Shown piece after piece: positions 12,600 to 24,625 of a DNA stretch of 64,000 nucleotides. Origin of the DNA: Hofstenia miamia (Eukaryota > Xenacoelomorpha > Acoela > Hofsteniidae); the NCBI GenBank assembly GCA_900660155.1, contig CABFPE010000126.1, positions 756,127-820,126 on the forward strand, in the 5' to 3' direction. The notes under the pieces are model-generated. The model was given only the letters and a program-made list of their open reading frames with translations. It had not been told where the DNA came from and made no database searches. The translations under genes were made by a program, and so were the position numbers. Numbering within the stretch: the stretch's first letter is position 1; the number at the start of each line of letters is the position of its first letter.

Positions 12600-14740
12600 C
12601 CATTATGTATGGGATGGGACTGACGAGTACAGATTAATTTAAAATTTGAACCAACAGTCATTGCTAAACAAAAATACAAAAATGTACGGAACACATGTCA
12701 AATTCTATCATGTCTGCCTTTATAAATCATTTTTGTTAATGATCCACATGTATTAAAATATTGGTATCGTTTTCAGCCATCTTCACTTCTACGTTGATTT
12801 CTAGATATTATTTCCGATGCATAAATATATCTACACGGTGCAAAAAAGAAGGAATCACATATTTTCACAGACATTGAAAGGAGTGCAGTGCTGAAGGCCC
12901 CAACTCTGCAGGTCTGCTGAGTATGTTGTTTCTCAATTCCAAGGACAAGAATATACAGTTTCACTGCAATTGAAAGCAATTCTTTACCTCTGGAGTAGAA
13001 TTCTACTCGAAATTAAGTTTAAGGTTACTAGTATTTTTAAAAGGATAACCTAATTGTTCAACTGTCTGGGCATAGTTTATTATATAAAGATACATGAGAT
13101 GATATGCTAGACAATGATACAAAAACCTGCAATGTAGATGCTTACTGTTGCACTATATGTTGCAAACGAATAGAAAAATCAATTTTGGGCAAGGCTTCAT
13201 TAAGTCATTGGATACAGCCCCAACATCAAATTTTCTCAAAATTTAACCACTTTCTATTCAATTTCTGCAAAGAATTATCTTCACTAAGTATGATGTTATC
13301 ATATACAAACTTTCTTCTGACAGGAAATGATCTGACACATCTATCATTAATGTTAGTATATTTCACAATACAGTTATAAGATGGGCTTGTGTTCAACATT
13401 TATGTCACATATTCATAAATTTCTTAACTAAATTGTGACAAGCGTATGCAGCAACTATTTGAATTCTTTGAAGTTTTTTTAATTAATTGAAAGAGTTGAA
13501 GCAATTTCATCTTGTTCTTATAGATTTAATGCTTTTATAATTTTTTATTAATGTATAGATTCCTCTGTATTCTATTTTGAGTGGGTTTATAAATGAAAAT
13601 TGCTATGGTTTTCATGCTCTTATTTATTCCCCCCAAAATGTTGTGATCCATGAAGTCGATTGCATATTGACTCTTCGTGAGATGTTTTTAAGTAATAAAT
13701 TTCGTTATAAATTTTCAAAAACCGCCGCACACCAATCTTTTTTCGAATTTCAAAGCAATATCTCCAATGTACTATAAGCGATCATTCAAATGATGAAATA
13801 TTACAAAATATCTTTAAGATTAACTTTAAATAAAAAATTATATTTTTGAAAGATATTTTCATTAAAAAAATAAAATTAATGCGGTTAATTTCCTGCCGAT
13901 GCTAACTATTAGCGAAATATATTTCGGTTATATTATTTATGCACATTATTATTTCTGATGGAGAATCCCCCAAGGCTATTAAATACTTAGGCGATACATT
14001 TCAACGATGGAAAGCAAACATGGCATCAAGTTTTTTACAAGAATCAATACCTCATATTCACAAATATTAGAATGAAAATGCAGTTTTAAGAAGATTTAAA
14101 GTATCATATTGCTTTGTATTTTAAAATATTCTAATATACTTTAACTTGTTACCAGGAATCAATTGGTAAATATTCCTAATTTGATAGCAATATCAAAATG
14201 CGAAAAGCAGGCTTATAAAACGTATTTGCAAAGAATGTTGTTAACTATCGAGTACGTAAAATTGCAATACATGAAATGTTGGACTGAATACAGTGCAAAA
14301 TCAATACTTGCAATCGTTATTATAAATAGGGCTTGATCAACGTGGCTGTAATAGAAACAAGTATCGCCAGTATTACATGCACTGTACATAAATGAGGACA
14401 CACTAAATCAGCGTTCGATCGCCATCACGGTCTGAAGAAAATGGCATTTTAAATAGATATATAAGTAAAAATTTATTTAAAAAATCTACAAAATCAATAT
14501 TACAAAGATGAATAATTATCACCAAATTTACAATATACAGCATAAATTATAAAAAATCTAAAATTATATGCATTCCCTCGCGAAAGCACAATTGAAAGAG
14601 ATTGCAAAAGTCTAGCGGTTGCTGCGCCCACAACTCTTATAAATTTTGAGCGATTACACAAAGGAATAATTTCTTAAAAGACTTGATTGAGGTATCCTAA
14701 ATGTGCACTAGTTTTTAGATAAAGCAATTCAATGAATGTG
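12600..14740. other. gene-free stretch
   Basis: Frames of 60 to 91 codons exist at 12773-12979, 13104-13379 and 13577-13777, but none shows a motif, a credible start or splice sites. Their cysteine-, serine- and phenylalanine-rich composition is what AT-rich noncoding DNA gives. Confidence 0.45.
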
Positions 14741-14741
14741 A

Positions 14742-15029
14742 TCATCAAGGTTGAGTATTTGCGATCTTCAGCTAGTCCTAGAGACCGGGCTGTATCAGAC
14801 CAATAATGAAGTTAATTTATTGGTATCTAAATCGATAAATTCACTTCAAGACGTCAGGTTAGAATGCTTAAATGTTCGCCATTTACAAAAAGAGATATTG
14901 ATCAAGTCTAACGAAGAAAATCTGCCTAATGGTGCTATTAATTATCTATATAGTGTTGTAAGTTCATTCATTCAAAATAGACATTTGAGTAGACTTCGTA
15001 AGTTAGACTTATACAGCATTGAAATGTAA
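14742..15029 (+). CDS. unrecognised coding-like frame, possible exon
   Basis: This 96-codon frame has no recognised homologue. I mention it because its residue mix (leucine, asparagine, charged residues) looks more protein-like than its neighbours, and the end, LSRLRKLDLYSIEM, has the leucine spacing of a leucine-rich repeat unit. It has no good ATG. A GTAAGTTC at 14957 could serve as a donor, giving a shorter exon. It could equally be chance; about one such frame is expected in this much DNA. Confidence 0.2.
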   Translation, partial: SSRLSICDLQLVLETGLYQTNNEVNLLVSKSINSLQDVRLECLNVRHLQKEILIKSNEENLPNGAINYLYSVVSSFIQNRHLSRLRKLDLYSIEM

Positions 15030-15059
15030 ACAGGGTCAATGATATATTAATAGTGAAAT

Positions 15060-17064
15060 ACAAAGGCTTATCTAGACAGGGGAACATGCAAAACCTGGAG
15101 GTTCTTATTTTTTGGAAGGGCAACAAATGGTACATAGAAAAAAGCCATAGTTATAAACCCTCAATTTTAAATTGAAACAGTTTTATAAAATATTTATAAA
15201 TCGCATTTTCGCTACAAAAGCTGTCTAACTCGATTAAATCTCAAAATTAAAATAATCATTATTATAGAGCTCTTCACAGGCTTGCTGTTGTGTCGCACAA
15301 CAGGCATTCAATGTATTCACAAGATATCTCTTTTATTAACAAAATATAGTAGCTTCAATATAATTACCGAAAAATTGGTCAGTAGGTATTGCATTTGAAT
15401 GTATTCAAAAACACAAATTCTGTTTTTTTCATTATTGCATAATTTACTTTATGGAATAGAACAAATTTAATAGTTTTGAATATTTACATAAGGCATATAT
15501 CCCTATTAAATTAAAACTAAAATTATATTACTTTGCTAATCCAACTTCCCCAATATACCTATCTTAAACGATTAATTTTGTATATAGGGAAAACAAGAAA
15601 TTTTCTTTGCTTCTCTGTACTTACATCTGTAAGTAAACTTTTATTTGTTGCTTGGTGAGAGAACATTGAAGTTCTGCAGGATCATTCAGTCCCATGGGAC
15701 TAAGTATTAGTGAGACTGGGACTAACAAGGACCTGGGAAAATATAGAAACCGATGTTAGAAATTTAAGTATCTTATTAAAAAATTCGTCAATTTTGTCCA
15801 AAACAGAAGCTATGCGAGGGAACCATGGCAAACGAAATTGTCATAGGACTGGTATGGGAAGAAAGTGGGACAAAAATATAATGGGTGTATTTGAGACTGC
15901 TGTCGAAGAATCCTAGTGCACATGCGTTATCAGCAAAAATTTTGAATGCTGTCTAATTGTTAGAGCATGTCCTTGGTTGCTTCAATAAAACGATTCTGTC
16001 GCTAAGCTATCTGTAAAGTCAATTGTCAACACTATTTTGTATAAATGAAAAATGGAAAAATTATATCTTTTTGGAAAGGGTCTAAAGCTTAGAGCTTCAT
16101 TTTACTAAAAAGAGAATTAACATTTTTCAACGTACATGGATAATAAGCTTTGCTGTATTTTGAACTTGTTTCAGCTCGCTAATCTTTATTAGGTGTTTGA
16201 TTTTGTCTTGATCTATTTAAAAATTCGGTGGGGTTGAGGATATATTAGGTAGGGCGGAGTGAAATTACAAGTGTTGTTTTCTTAGTTTAGGGACTAAATG
16301 TAACTACAAAATTGTTGAGCTATTTATATTTTCTATATTGCTATAAAAAATTAATGCAATCTGCAATTCTAACTGACATCTGGAAATGCGTACCAACAAC
16401 TGTTCCTGTGTGATTTGAGAATGTTTAGCTTTCACATCTATAAATAACAATGCAAGTTTCTACACATAGGAGTGAAAACTCTAAAGTTATTGCGATATTG
16501 GTAGATATATTTGCCAAAAAAGCTATATGTGGGTTGTCAAAATCAATATCCCCTGGTATCATAATTCCTTGATTTACATTGGATAAATAACGCAGTAACT
16601 TGCTTGTTAATAAATTTGAATATAAATAATATATTGTTATTAAGAATCTTTAGTAATGTTTTTATTAAAATAAATGCTATAATATAATACCATAATTGTG
16701 TATCAAATGCAAAATTATAAATTTTATCATGCTGATTTTTTATCGCTCACACAACATGTTGTTTTATGTTTTAAAAGTTTTAATAAAGTTTTTGATCTAA
16801 TCCTACAAAAAAGCAGGCAAAAACCATTTTGATTTATTAAATGTCGATGGAAATCACAAGGAGATTTGATACAAATTTAAAACTGATACATTAAGATAGT
16901 AATACAAAATAAATAATAAAATATCTATTCAAAAAGTACAAAAATATAATGCTAAAGAAGGCGTCCAAAGAAACTAAAAATAGATCATATTACAAATGGA
17001 GATATACAAAGAATATATAGAAAGAATAAATACAATAAAATTAATATATAAAACCACAACTCAA

Positions 17065-17066
<2 letters not shown>
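15060..17066. other. gene-free stretch with a GTCCC/GGGAC patch
   Basis: No gene is seen. At 15688-15738 GTCCC and GGGAC words alternate on both strands, the same vocabulary as the hAT-like end at 18898-19010. This may be a solo fragment of that element. From 16600 to 17066 the sequence is mostly A/T runs. Confidence 0.45.

Positions 17067-17097
<31 letters not shown>
17067..17097. repeat. (AT)n microsatellite
   Basis: An uninterrupted AT run of about 15 units. Confidence 0.95.
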
Positions 17098-17103
<6 letters not shown>

Positions 17104-17546
17104 ATCAATTTAAAGCCTCTATTAACTACATGATAAATTTGGGGCAATACAAGACCTACTATATACATTTAAGTAGCCTTGGGCAATGAAATCAGGTAGT
17201 TAAAACGAGAAATAAATTAGTTTTCCCAACGTTTTTCTTGGGAATTCTAAATATTTCAAATTTTATAATCTTACGTACTGAAATTAATTAAAAATATGTT
17301 ATAGTTTTAACAAAAAGCTATTGTAAAAATAGTAAATAAAAATATTTCTAAACGTCTGTGTTGCATTCTACATATGAAACGGCAAATAGGCTCAATGTAA
17401 AAATTTTTATTGGAAACATTCACAAATATAACATGTTAAACCAAACAAAAGAATAAAAAGGACTTTGAGCTCTCCGAATACATATTTTTAACATTGAATG
17501 CCGTTTGTCTTTTTGTGGCCTTCTCTTCGAATAAATTTCAAAAAAC

Positions 17547-17691
17547 GGCCGCGCGCAAACGATACAACTTTTGTTGCGAAACCAATTAAGATAAACTACA
17601 TTGGAGGAATTCAAATTATTTCAAAATTATCCTATCACAATGCGCTCTAAAATTGGTTTAGCAACAAAAGTTGTAGCGTTTGCGCGGGGCC
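17547..17691. mobile_element. short foldback (palindromic) MITE
   Basis: The 41-bp arm at 17547-17587 (beginning GGCCGCGCGCAAACG) is matched in reverse complement by 17651-17691 (GGCCCCGCGCAAACG). The arms differ at only a few positions and enclose a 63-bp AT-rich spacer. The arms contain the inner palindrome CAACTTTTGTTG. No clear target duplication is visible. The whole 145-bp unit could fold as a hairpin. GC content of the arm tips is far above the surroundings. Confidence 0.65.
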
Positions 17692-18008
17692 TAACAGACT
17701 TAAAGTGAACTACGCGATTAATACACGATGCAACACTGAATTCAAGTTTAGGAACTCACTCACATAAAACCCCAATGTGATTGGATAACAATCACTGCGT
17801 AATTACTACCACTTATGCGGAATGCTCATTAGTTAATGTTAGCCTAAACTTGAAACATTCTCGCATCCATGTATAATCGCGTATTCCTCGCGTTTGGTAG
17901 CTGGATTGTTTTTATTTGCAGCAGTAATGTCTTACAAATAGCCAAAGACCATGGCAATTGGCCAATCAAATAGCAGTAATAGCATTTATATCTGAAAATG
18001 GAAATGGA

Positions 18009-18151
18009 CAGTGGACCAAATAGCACCAAATATCACGTCTCCTACTGGATATGCTTCTAATATATATATTAAATTTGGGTGGAGTGGAGTAGACAATTAG
18101 GTGGACTACTGGACTACAGTCCACCCAAGCCCGCCTGTAGACTCGCCACTG
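18009..18151. mobile_element. possible small hAT-like element, GGTGGACT words
   Basis: The segment starts CAGTGGACC and ends CGCCACTG, a 6-bp inverted end. Internally it repeats GGTGGACT and its complement AGTCCACC near the right end. Target duplications are not visible (GAAATGGA versus AATTATAC). Weak on its own; it fits the pattern of short elements with a repeated private word elsewhere in the window. Confidence 0.3.
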
Positions 18152-18266
18152 AATTATACAAGTACACACGTTTTGGAAAAATTGTTAGACCGCATTTTTG
18201 AAAATAAATGTTAGACACTAAATGCTCATAAATTTGAATACTGACAAATTATAGAATAGAATATAC

Positions 18267-18484
18267 CTTCCAACAAAATCTGCAGAATTCACCCCAGTGA
18301 AGCGTTCGGCTTCTTTTCCGTTTTTAAAAGCAAGAACACAAGGCACTGCTTGTATGTTGTATTTTTCAGTGAGCCCATCGAATTCATCAATATCTACGTT
18401 TGCCAAGTCAATTTTTCCTTCATATTTATCGTGGATTGAAATGATTGTTGGGGATAATATTTTACATGGACCACACCATTTAGC
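18267..18484 (-). CDS. TXN2: mitochondrial thioredoxin, active-site exon
   Basis: Thioredoxin reduces disulfides on mitochondrial proteins and feeds electrons to peroxiredoxin 3, being itself recharged by thioredoxin reductase 2. This exon opens after a TTTAG acceptor at 18485 with AKWCGPCK, the redox-active site, then ILSPTIIS, DLANVDIDEF (the central strand of the fold), YNIQAVPCVLAFKNG with the cis-proline after AV, and RFTGV. It ends in phase 2 at a GGAAG/GTATAT donor. The fold needs one more short helix (about 8 to 25 residues), which must lie in a further exon at lower coordinates; I could not find it. The match to the mitochondrial rather than the cytosolic paralogue rests on the VDIDE block, the AMKNG-like AFKNG turn and the presequence exon. 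No inactivating change is seen. Confidence 0.9.
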
Positions 18485-18897
18485 CTAAATTTATATATTA
18501 ATCACAACTATTTGTGAAAAATGACATTAACATCGAAAAGATCGATAAAAGAATAACCAAGCAAATAATGAAATTCTCGAGTAGAAGTATATATTTATAC
18601 ACGAAACACGATATATTTCTTTTAAGATTAAACCAAAGAAACCTTGGATTAGAGCCTGTGGCCCATTTGTTTTATGAATTTTATTTTAAATTTTAAGGAC
18701 AACTAACTATTTAATTATTCCAAATACTTGCAAAACAAGCGGATGCTTTTCAGATATGAAAAGACTTTTCAAACATAAATTTTAACAAACTTCCAAGATG
18801 GACAATGAACTATATTACGACTGTACGCATGTATACTACATTCTCAATTATTCTTTTACGAATAATTACAATTTTTATGTTTCCTGTTGACATCTAC

Positions 18898-19010
18898 TAG
18901 GGTTGTGCGGGACCAGGATTTTCAGTCTGAGTCCCATTTAGTCCCAATCTATTCGGTCCTAGTCCCAAGAAATTTTCTTGTGCCATAGTCCCAGCAGTCC
19001 CACCGCATAA
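18898..19010 (+). mobile_element. hAT-like element end with GTCCC subterminal repeats
   Basis: The segment starts TAGGGTTGTGCGGGACC and then carries five GTCCC words plus a GGTCCT variant within about 110 bp. A dense, oriented subterminal repeat beside a G-rich end is the layout of Ac/hAT-type elements. It sits in intron 1 of the thioredoxin gene. Related GGGAC/GTCCC words recur at 24025-24110 and 24340-24415, so these may be the two ends of a larger element of about 5.2 to 5.5 kb, but no transposase is recognised between them. Confidence 0.4.
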
Positions 19011-21200
19011 CGTCTATTTTGACTAAAATTAGCAAAAATTACGAGTAATATACTGAAATCCCGGATTAGAGATCCGTCATTTTTGTTCGAAGTCTTATCC
19101 TGGTTCCAGTTCTTTCGTACTAGCTTTTTACCAAAATGAAGGAGAAGGCAGCATACACTCTAAGAAAAATCTTACATACTGAAATAATCGCTTTTAAAGC
19201 TATAAAACATCACTTACCGAAAATTATGGCAACTTTACCGGATATCATGCATTGATTCTATTGTAAGTTGCATTACTGAGTTTGAATGAATTAAAATGTT
19301 GTTTAAATTCGTTTTTTGAATGTCATTATGAATTTCGGCATATACAATACTTAAAATTCACAATTTTGTTTGAAATGCGAAGATTGGGCAATGTCAAATT
19401 GCAAAAACCAAATTTGCTGCCTTGAGTGACTTATTCTATTGCTAAGTACATTATCCTTGTCAAGTGCCATAACTTTATAAAATGTATTATGTATTATATA
19501 TTTAAAGCGATTCGAATGCTATTGAAGCCTCAATTGAAAGTGTCTGTAGTAGAAAATCGTCAAACGATTGGAAGTGTTTGCAATAGTTGACATTCATCTT
19601 CAAGGCACTGATAATCTTCTGGAAGTTAATCAACTTACAGATGAGTACCACTTTTGTTTGAAGTGTACTGAGATTAATATATTTATATTATATATTACTT
19701 TCCATCATTGCCTTGGAAAATATTAAAAACTCATGAAAAGCCATTAGGAGACATGAAATGTATATATGTGTTATAGGCATGATTTCCAAGAGTAACCGGG
19801 AAACACCCCAATATTCACTGTCCGATTTGTTGTAAGGAGAAAGATAAATCACCTGATAATATATATATATATAACTCTGTTAGAATGAATTACTTTATCA
19901 TACCACTTTACTTGACTTCGACATTGTCGTAAACACACTTGATAATTATTTGTTTAACCTTCAAACTAATGAGCATTTCTCTCTTACGAATCCTGAATTT
20001 TTTGAAACAAAAAGAGTAGCAATCGGCTAATTTGCGATTTTGTTTTTGTTGCAAGATATTTAGCCAAACATGCTGCCGGTGTTGACAAGAGAGTTCAAAC
20101 TAAATTTAAAGCCTATGGCGACGATGAAATTCAGGCTGAAAAAGGCAAAATTAAAAATGTTATTATGGGTATACTATACAGCAAGTTGAATCGAATAAGA
20201 AAACATGTTCATCTGCTAGATTAATATCTATGTTTAAAAAAATTGGCGGTTTATACATTGCCATATATTAAAAAACACACAGAATCTGTTCATATGTCTA
20301 CTTTGCCCTTGGAGTGTAGACTTGCTGTAATTGTATACAATCGAAAAAATATTTCGGGTGCGTCGGTTTTGAAAAATATTAAAGGTTTCAACCGAGAAAG
20401 GCCTTTTTAAATTTTCCTCAAAACCTTGTTAACAAAAACCAGAAACTATTACAAAGTGACTAAGACAAATATAACTATTCCAGAGAGAAAATTATCGAAT
20501 TTTCTACAGTGAGATTTGAGTCATTAACGTGAAAATCGTCGATTCATAGAGATGAAAATAACCAAAAAAAAGTGTTAAAAGTTACCCCGCTCTACGGTAA
20601 GTGATATAGAATTTAGTTAAGTATCTTAACCTACAGAAAACCACGATCGAGTTTAGAATTAACAGGATTGTCAAGCATTAGGAAAAGAATCGCGATAAGG
20701 CTCAATAGAAGTAATAGAATTTTCGTTAATTTGAAGTCTGGAAAAATTCTGTAGGCGTAACAACTTGAGTTTGAAGATACCACTCTCAAACCCTCTAACC
20801 GGGCACATGCGGTTTAAGGGGGCCCCACGTGCGCAAATATATTGAGCCGGGTATTAAATTAGCATTTGAAGACTGATTTGGAATAAAGCGAAATTTCTTG
20901 CCCAGAACTAAGATATTCCAGTCGAACTTTCATGGGGACGTGGTGCAGTAAACAGAAAAAAAACAAGACTTCATAATCATGTTTCAACGATGCAAACTTA
21001 GCTAAAACGCAGAGAAGATGAGTCACGTTAAGAAGGATACTTCAAAAAGTCAGTACTCTACGTAGTACTTGATAATGTAATAATTGGATTAACAACCCAT
21101 TCCAACACTGCAAGGCATATTTCTGAGAAGTTTTCTTTTCTTTGGATGTATATGCAATTGTCCGAGGAACAGGTAGAACAAAACACAATGTTACAGTAAA
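19011..21200. other. intron sequence, thioredoxin intron 1 (part)
   Basis: No host exon is seen. At 20040-20410 on the plus strand short open stretches read like decayed protein (for example AKHAAGVDKRVQTKFKAYG and STLPLECRLAVIVYNRKN), interrupted by stops; I do not recognise the family. It is probably another transposon remnant. Confidence 0.4.
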
Positions 21201-21214
21201 TTTTCCTGTTTTTT

Positions 21215-22205
21215 TACACTAGCTAATGAGCAAATTAATGAATATATTACTAAATTAAGAAAACTTAGTTCTTGTGAATTTGGACACTTATGTGAATCAT
21301 TAATGAAAGATGTGATAGTTTTTGGAATAACCGACAACAGCATTCGTGAAAGGCACTGAAGAGTTTAAGCTGGATGTGAAAATTGTTAAAACAGAATCAA
21401 ATACTTCAGAGTAATGTTTTGCAACATTTATATTCAATTCTCACATGAAAGGACCATGTTCGGCCTTTGGAAAAATCTGCTCATGTTACAAGAAACAAAA
21501 TTATGAACGAGTCTTCAAGTCCAGTTTTCAAAAAGTTAACAGTGCTAAAAATGCAAGTTCATTGGTTGATGATGAAGTAGCATGCAGCGATAACATGCTG
21601 AACATTGATTCTGCTGTATTTTGGGTGATGAAAGTATTTTAGAAGGATGGATTATCTACTTAATACATACTAGTGCAGATATTATTATTATAATTATTAA
21701 TTATGCAACATCGCAATAATTCTAGAACTTTCGAAATGTCATTTGAATGGAATACTCTTGTCTGGCGTAGAATCTGCCATTTCTACAGAGGGATAATCAG
21801 AGTTAAATTTAAATCATTACAGTAAGTCTAACTTAGAGAATGTTTAGGGCATGAATTAAGTGCATTTTAAATTGTAGGGCTGCTATTGCCTTGCGATGGG
21901 CAAAGCGGATACAATTAACAAGTACCTCTTTAACATGATTTAATTTTAAGTTGCAATATCCAAAAGCGTTTGGAGAGTTAGGAAAATGAAAGAATTACAA
22001 AGTTCGAATCTTTGTGAGAAATGACGCACAGCCAACATACAAAATACTCATTGCATTCAAGGGGGAATTTAAAGTGGAGCTAGACAGAATGAAAGCGCTT
22101 GGAGTGCCTGTACAGTTGAAGTACCAACTGAATTGGTTAATTCAATGGTTGTACCATTGTAAAAGTCTGGACAATTAAGAATTTGCTTGGTTCGTGTATA
22201 CTTAA
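21215..22205 (+). mobile_element. old Gypsy/Mag-type LTR retrotransposon fossil (gag and RT start)
   Basis: The part at 21215-21560 resembles the gag of Gypsy elements of the K02A2.6/Mag type: CEFGHLCESLMKD with a following VFGI is the conserved capsid C-terminal block, and near 21450 there is a zinc-knuckle-like CSAFGKICSCYKKQN. The part at 22070-22200 resembles the very start of a Gypsy reverse transcriptase (VELDRMKALGV). The region between is decayed. No LTRs are seen. It is an old, deeply broken copy with many interruptions, sitting in the thioredoxin intron. It is a different lineage from the Gypsy fossils at 43.8-53.8 kb. Confidence 0.6.
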
Positions 22206-24020
22206 ATAAAGTTATTTAGATGCAGCTGTATTTGCTTTGCAAATATATTACAAGCTAGACTGTTTTCTAAGTATGATTTATTTCTGCATTTTGAAAGTTC
22301 GAGTTCAAATCGGACATTTTCAACATCAAACGGTCATTATGAGCATCTTCGTGTGCTTTACGGCATTTCTTGTGCATCTGAATAATCTCAAATGAAAATG
22401 CCTGAACTCTTTGAAAGCGTACCCAGTGGTTACCATAATTTCTTGGGCGTAATCCGGGACAAATTCAAAACTATGAATTAAATGACTTGACGAAAGGACG
22501 AAGGACTGAGCTTGCAAATGTTTATTCTATATTTATATTTATAAGCTTCAATTTTGCATAATAAAGTATTCTACTTAGATTGAAAAAATTTTTATTAATT
22601 TATTTAAAGGAAACTATATGTTAATTTAAACAACACTAAGTCACAAATCAGACATTTCTAAGAAGAAAAGAAAGAACAAACACTGAGAACAAAGAAATAA
22701 CACTAACTCACAAATAAAACATTTATACGGGGATGCATTCAGAAACCATTGGCTTTTGTGTTTGACCTTTCGTATTTTTCACTTGAATGAACTTTCTTCA
22801 GAAACTGTTTATTATTTCATATTTTTGTGTAAACCTTGCTACAGCTCAAGCCAATATTGAGTCTGCAAATCAATAAACCCTCTACTGTTGACATCTTCAT
22901 TGCACTCCTTTCATCAGAACACATAGTTTTCATCATAAAAAAGCTCTTTCAGGAAAAAGCCGAAGTGCCTGGTAGACAAAATATATTTCATTACTTTTCT
23001 AAGATTAGCCACAGATATATTTGCGACAACTAGCAAGAGTCTTTTTAAAAAAATATCAAATCTGACGTTTACTTGTTTTGTGTTTGACACTTTTTCTGTG
23101 ATCACCATAGGAAATGGAAAACTCAGACAAGCAGTGTGTACATTTGACTCTGTCGTTTTTCATTGCACTTTTTTAAGAACGAATAATCTGCTTGCAACTC
23201 ACTGTTGAATGTGCATTTTCGCTTAACACCTTTAGATATGGTGACAACTGAAAAGGGTTAAATTTTGAAAATATTGTAAAACTTTTGTATTAGGTGATGA
23301 TGACCTTCACTAAAACAATAGTGTAAAAACAATTCTAGTTCACTGACAATTAAGAAAAGAGGATTTAAATTTTTTGGGTTCCCTGATTTTGATTTAAAAG
23401 ATATCCTAATTTCAAACGGCTTTGGCTCAATTATAATACGTTTGAAAACAATTTTGGTTGGAACAACTCTGGATACAACTCTGCTACAGTTAAAAAATAA
23501 ATATTTCGTTTCTAAAAATTACTACTTAACAGCAACTGCTGAACTCTCTCTAAATTACTGCCTGCTGAGAACTAGTTTTTTGCAGTATAGGCTAATCAAA
23601 GTAGCATTTCTACACCACTTAAATTAGCGCTTATATGTGAAAATCTATTCACCGTACTGTTAGCCTATTATATTACTCTACAGAAGAGTTTTAGATTAGT
23701 TTCAGTATAATATGACTCAAACAAAACCAAATGAAGGTTATTATGCCTTCTCCAACTCCAAGCATACCTAAAATGGCTCTAATGTAACAATTGCTGTAGT
23801 TTCATTGAAGTCAATAGAATAATGACGCAATAAACGTCACTCATTATTCCTTAACTAAAGGATTTCTCAAGCTATGCGCGATATTTTACTCAACCTAATA
23901 AGCTAAAAAAATAAGATATTCAAATAAGCCTCGAGTTAAAGCAAAGTTATGTCTTTTGGGACGGAATTATTTCATCATTATGCATCAGGTTGGAGTAAAC
24001 TTGAAAATTTCACTAAAGTA
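22206..24020. other. intron sequence, no feature seen
   Basis: Several 61- to 65-codon frames occur but none carries a motif. Host intron or decayed repeat. Confidence 0.45.
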
Positions 24021-24024
24021 AAAC

Positions 24025-24415
24025 TCCTGGACGGGATACTGGGACAGACGTTTAAAGCGGTACTGTCCCGGCCAAACCGGAACGTATGGTAGGTCTAGCT
24101 GTTCCGCAACCCAAAAGGCTTCAAAAGCTGGGATTGCGAGGTGAAATGATTAATTTTATTGTTTATATTTTTGTGCGTTATATTGAATTCCGTGCCTATT
24201 TTGCTATTAATTCATATCTTTCGTCATATATATATATATATATATATCAGATTTTAAAAAAAGTGGTAAATATTGAATAATGTCTACAACGTAGATTTTT
24301 TGGGCTCGTAATCCCATGAGACTCCAAAATTGTGAGCAATATTCAGAAATCCGTAGTCCCAAATTCTTCATTTAGAATCCTCCCTGTACTGAGGCCGGGA
24401 CTAGTAAATCGCATA
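24025..24415. mobile_element. possible hAT-like end(s) with GGGAC/GTCCC words
   Basis: GGGATACTGGGAC and CTGTCCCGGCC lie at 24033-24072, a GTTCCGCAACCC motif at 24100-24111 resembles the complement of the 18898 end, and AGTCCCAAA and CCGGGACTAG lie at 24354-24403. A TA microsatellite interrupts at 24226-24248. Boundaries are uncertain. Together with 18898-19010 it could frame a decayed hAT element in the intron. Confidence 0.3.
24226..24248. repeat. (AT)n microsatellite
   Basis: An uninterrupted AT run of about 11 units. Confidence 0.95.
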
Positions 24416-24487
24416 GAATCTAATGGTTTCGCTCTCGCAGAATCGAACAATATTCAAGTATAATTTCCAGTAATAAATTATAAATAC

Positions 24488-24625
24488 CTGAAAATCCACA
24501 ACAACTGGCTTTTTGCTTTCAATCACAGATTCCTTGAACATTTCATCTGAATTTATGTTAATAATGGCACGAGAAATGCAGCTGGTATGGAGGCGTCTAG
24601 CGAATCCCGAAACAATCTGTCTCAT
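24488..24625 (-). CDS. TXN2: mitochondrial thioredoxin, first coding exon
   Basis: The 46-codon exon starts at the ATG at 24623-24625. Residues 1 to about 20 (MRQIVSGFARRLHTSCISRA) form an arginine-rich, serine-containing amphipathic stretch with no acidic residue, the profile of a mitochondrial presequence. Residues 21-46 run through the first helix and strand to VVVDFQ. The exon ends in phase 0 at a CAG/GTATTT donor, exactly where the family needs the A-K-WCGPC active site, which is supplied by the exon at 18267-18484 in phase 0. The sequence just upstream ends TTTATAG before the ATG, so an additional untranslated exon spliced to this one is possible. Confidence 0.88.

Noticed and set aside
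13104-13777. Frames of 66 to 91 codons as small genes
   Set aside because: Composition and start codons are those of random AT-rich DNA, and no motif appears.
21985-22020. tRNA-like B box (GTTCGAATC)
   Set aside because: No matching A box upstream at a suitable distance and no cloverleaf; chance match.
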